A stretch of 7,132 nucleotides of DNA from Acidobacteriaceae bacterium (GTDB taxonomy: Bacteria > Acidobacteriota > Terriglobia > Terriglobales > Acidobacteriaceae), in assembly GCA_025462785.1 (NCBI GenBank), contig JAOAPG010000066.1, positions 1-7,132 of the forward strand, in the 5' to 3' direction. Of this stretch, positions 6,114 to 7,132 are shown in pieces. Positions within the stretch are counted from its first letter, which is position 1; each line of letters begins with the position of its first letter. The position numbers were made by a program, and so were the translations under genes. The notes beneath the pieces are model-generated. The model was not told the origin of the DNA and did no database searches. It saw only the letters and a list, made by a program, of their open reading frames with translations.

Positions 6114-6137
6114 ACTGAAAGCTGATGGCTGATAGCG
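6114..6137. repeat. Right-edge repeat of the cassette
   Basis: GACTGAAAGCTGATGGCTGATAGC contains three degenerate GCTGA-type steps (CTGAAA, GCTGATG, GCTGATA). It is inverted relative to the array at 5713-5746, sharing the 9-base core GAAAGCTGA. It lies between the dprA stop and the start of the four-helix-bundle gene. Confidence 0.6.
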
Positions 6138-6141
6138 CTCT

Positions 6142-7071
6142 TTAAAAACTCCTCACAAAATTCTTTCCCGGCAATTGCTTCACTTTGCCCGCTAATTCCA
6201 GCTCGAACAAGGCAGCAAATATTTCCGGCGACGACACGCCTGGCTCCAACCGCTCTAGGATCTCATCGATGTGGGTGGATTCATCCGCCTTCAACAGCGC
6301 GAATATCTTCTTTTCGTGAGGCGCTAATTCGGGTTCCTGAAATAAAGATGCAGTCTCGCCTTCATTCGATTCATCCGTGGTCTCCGGCATTAACGTAAGT
6401 CGTACTGGCGGCGGGAGTTCTTCCCAGACATCCTCCCATGTGGCCGCCAGCTTGGCCCCCTGCTTTATTAGAGTATTAGGCCCCCAAGAATTCCTTCGGG
6501 TACATCACATCCACTCCTGTGCCCAAGATCCCAACCGTCTTTCCTTTTCCGGCCAGGGCGCCTCGGTGCCCAACTGTATCGACACCCCGCGCAAGACCGC
6601 TGAAGATCACCAACCCTCGCGCCGCTAAGTCACAGGACAATCGTTCGGCCATGCCCAATCCGTAGGGAGTTGGATGGCGCGCCCCGACTAGCGCGATTCC
6701 TGGTTGCGAGATTGTGTCCACATTCCCACGTACATATAGGACCAAAGGGGGATCGTAGATTTGTTTTAACTACGTAGGATGCGCAGGATCTTCGAGCGCG
6801 ATGATTTGTGCGCTGGCTGCCACAGCACGGGCTAGTTCGTCTTGGGCAAGTTCTCTCGACCGGCCAGTTCCCAGTGCCTGAGCTGACACAGAGCGAAGCC
6901 CGCCGATTCCAATTCGGTAAGAGAGGCTTTGAAGAGCGCCTGTATGCTGAGGAAAAAATCGACTAACTTACGCGCCTTGGTTGGACCCAGCCCCGGCGTA
7001 ATCGCAAGTGCCAGCCACTGCATGGCAGCGGTTTCCGATGACTTGCAATCTACGGCAGCAGCTTCGGCCAA
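6142..7071 (-). pseudogene. dprA: dprA (DNA processing protein A), inactivated by frameshift, nonsense codon and internal deletion
   Basis: DprA binds incoming single-stranded DNA in natural transformation and loads RecA. Family pieces are found in three segments. The N-terminal SAM/helix-hairpin part (MQWLALAITPGLGPTKARKL, to ELESAGFA) runs from 7071 to about 6895. The Rossmann part follows in another frame (SVSAQALGTGRSRELAQDEL, then PPLVLYVRGN, GIALVGARHPTPYGLGMAER, ARGLVIFSGLARGVDT, ILGTGVDVMYPKE). The tail (SWGPNTLIKQGAKLAATWED) and winged-helix domain (HIDEILERLEP, LFELELAGKVKQLPGKNFVR) are in the first frame again. Lesions: a missing base near 6892-6896; an in-frame TAG at 6772-6770 (PT-stop-LKQIYDPP, where Gln would fit); and a deletion with frame change at about 6486-6496 joining YPKE directly to NSWGPNT. 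About 80 residues are missing, including the FPxRNRxI, TARxALE and FAVPG regions. Start chosen: TTG 7071 with GGAGG (7081-7077) five bases away; ATG 7023 is possible. Translation would end at TAG 6834-6832 after about 79 residues. The coding frame is otherwise well preserved, so decay looks recent. Confidence 0.93.
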
Positions 7072-7100
7072 TGAGACCTCCAATGGGCTATCAGGCGGAC

Positions 7101-7128
7101 TCTATAGACCCTCAAAAATCGGTGTCAA
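7101..7128 (-). promoter_or_regulatory. Sigma-70-type promoter upstream of dprA
   Basis: On the minus strand TTGACA (7128-7123, perfect -35) is followed 16 bases later by TATAGA (7106-7101, a 4/6 match to the -10 consensus). The predicted start near 7094 leaves a short leader with GGAGG before the TTG at 7071. Position, strand and Shine-Dalgarno agree, so this is the best-supported promoter in the window. It would transcribe the broken dprA and possibly the cassette and topA. Confidence 0.6.
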
Positions 7129-7132
7129 GGTC

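Larger units (their letters stand above)
5711..6137. mobile_element. Putative minimal cassette: S23-type gene bounded by inverted AGCTGA-type repeats
   Basis: The S23-type gene is bounded on the left by the tandem CAGCTTTCCGCTYT array (5713-5746) and on the right by GACTGAAAGCTGATGGCTGATAGC (6114-6137), which reads the same motif in the opposite orientation. TCAGCTTTC occurs at 5712-5720 and 5726-5734, and its exact complement GAAAGCTGA at 6117-6125. The unit fills the space between the dprA stop (6142) and the topA leader. There is no transposase, and I could not see a target-site duplication. Mobility is inferred; the repeats and gene are seen directly. Confidence 0.45.

Noticed and set aside
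6142..7071. Three independent small genes in place of one dprA
   Set aside because: The segments are collinear pieces of one DprA protein in the right order; internal segments lack start signals, and the middle one begins only after a nonsense codon.
6142..7071. Sequencing error as the whole explanation for the dprA lesions
   Set aside because: Single-base lesions could be errors, but the loss of about 80 codons cannot be, and neighbouring long frames are intact. It remains possible for individual sites.
1..7132. CRISPR array, tRNA, rRNA, transposase or phage genes
   Set aside because: No regularly spaced repeats, RNA gene signatures or recombinase motifs are visible; the S23-type gene is related to a 23S intervening sequence but no rRNA sequence surrounds it.

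Overview
The window looks like chromosome from an Acidobacteriota-type soil bacterium (Terriglobia-like). This is an inference from protein style, moderate GC and the dprA/topA neighbourhood; no taxonomic marker is present. All lineage statements rest on recall of family sequences, not on a search.

Layout. Plus strand: the 3' end of a sigma-54-dependent (NtrC-type) activator (to 806), a 197-bp structured intergenic region, then a tightly packed permease/ATPase pair of the MlaE/MlaF lipid-transport ABC type (1004-1786 and 1790-2638). Minus strand, reading from the right edge leftwards: a decayed dprA (7071-6142) behind a good promoter, a small cassette holding a frameshifted 23S-IVS-type four-helix-bundle gene edged by short inverted AGCTGA-type repeats (about 5711-6137), an intact topA (5634-3139), and a 153-aa protein of unknown function (3103-2642) that is probably co-transcribed with topA. 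The two blocks converge, with only 3 bases between the mlaF-like stop and the stop of the unknown gene.

Main observations. (1) dprA carries three independent lesions: a one-base deletion, a CAG-to-TAG-type nonsense codon, and an internal deletion of roughly 80 codons that removes the second half of the DNA-binding Rossmann fold. It should be non-functional, although its promoter, Shine-Dalgarno and C-terminal domain are still recognisable. (2) A four-helix-bundle gene with one extra base sits exactly between the dprA stop and topA, and its last codons are written by a 14-bp tandem repeat whose motif recurs inverted on the other side. This looks like an inserted minimal cassette. (3) The MlaF-like ATPase has Ser where the Walker B catalytic Glu is expected and has an insertion of about 20 residues after the H-loop; no MCE (MlaD) gene follows. 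(4) The mlaE-like start codon lies in the arm of a hairpin, and the intergenic region also holds an 11-bp perfect long-range inverted repeat.

How the genes relate. The permease and ATPase should form one inner-membrane lipid transporter. dprA-topA is a common bacterial gene order, here interrupted by the cassette, so topA probably depends on its own or on cassette-region transcription. The lesions cluster in 5.7-7.1 kb while about 4.8 kb of neighbouring coding sequence is open, which favours genuine decay over generally poor sequence.
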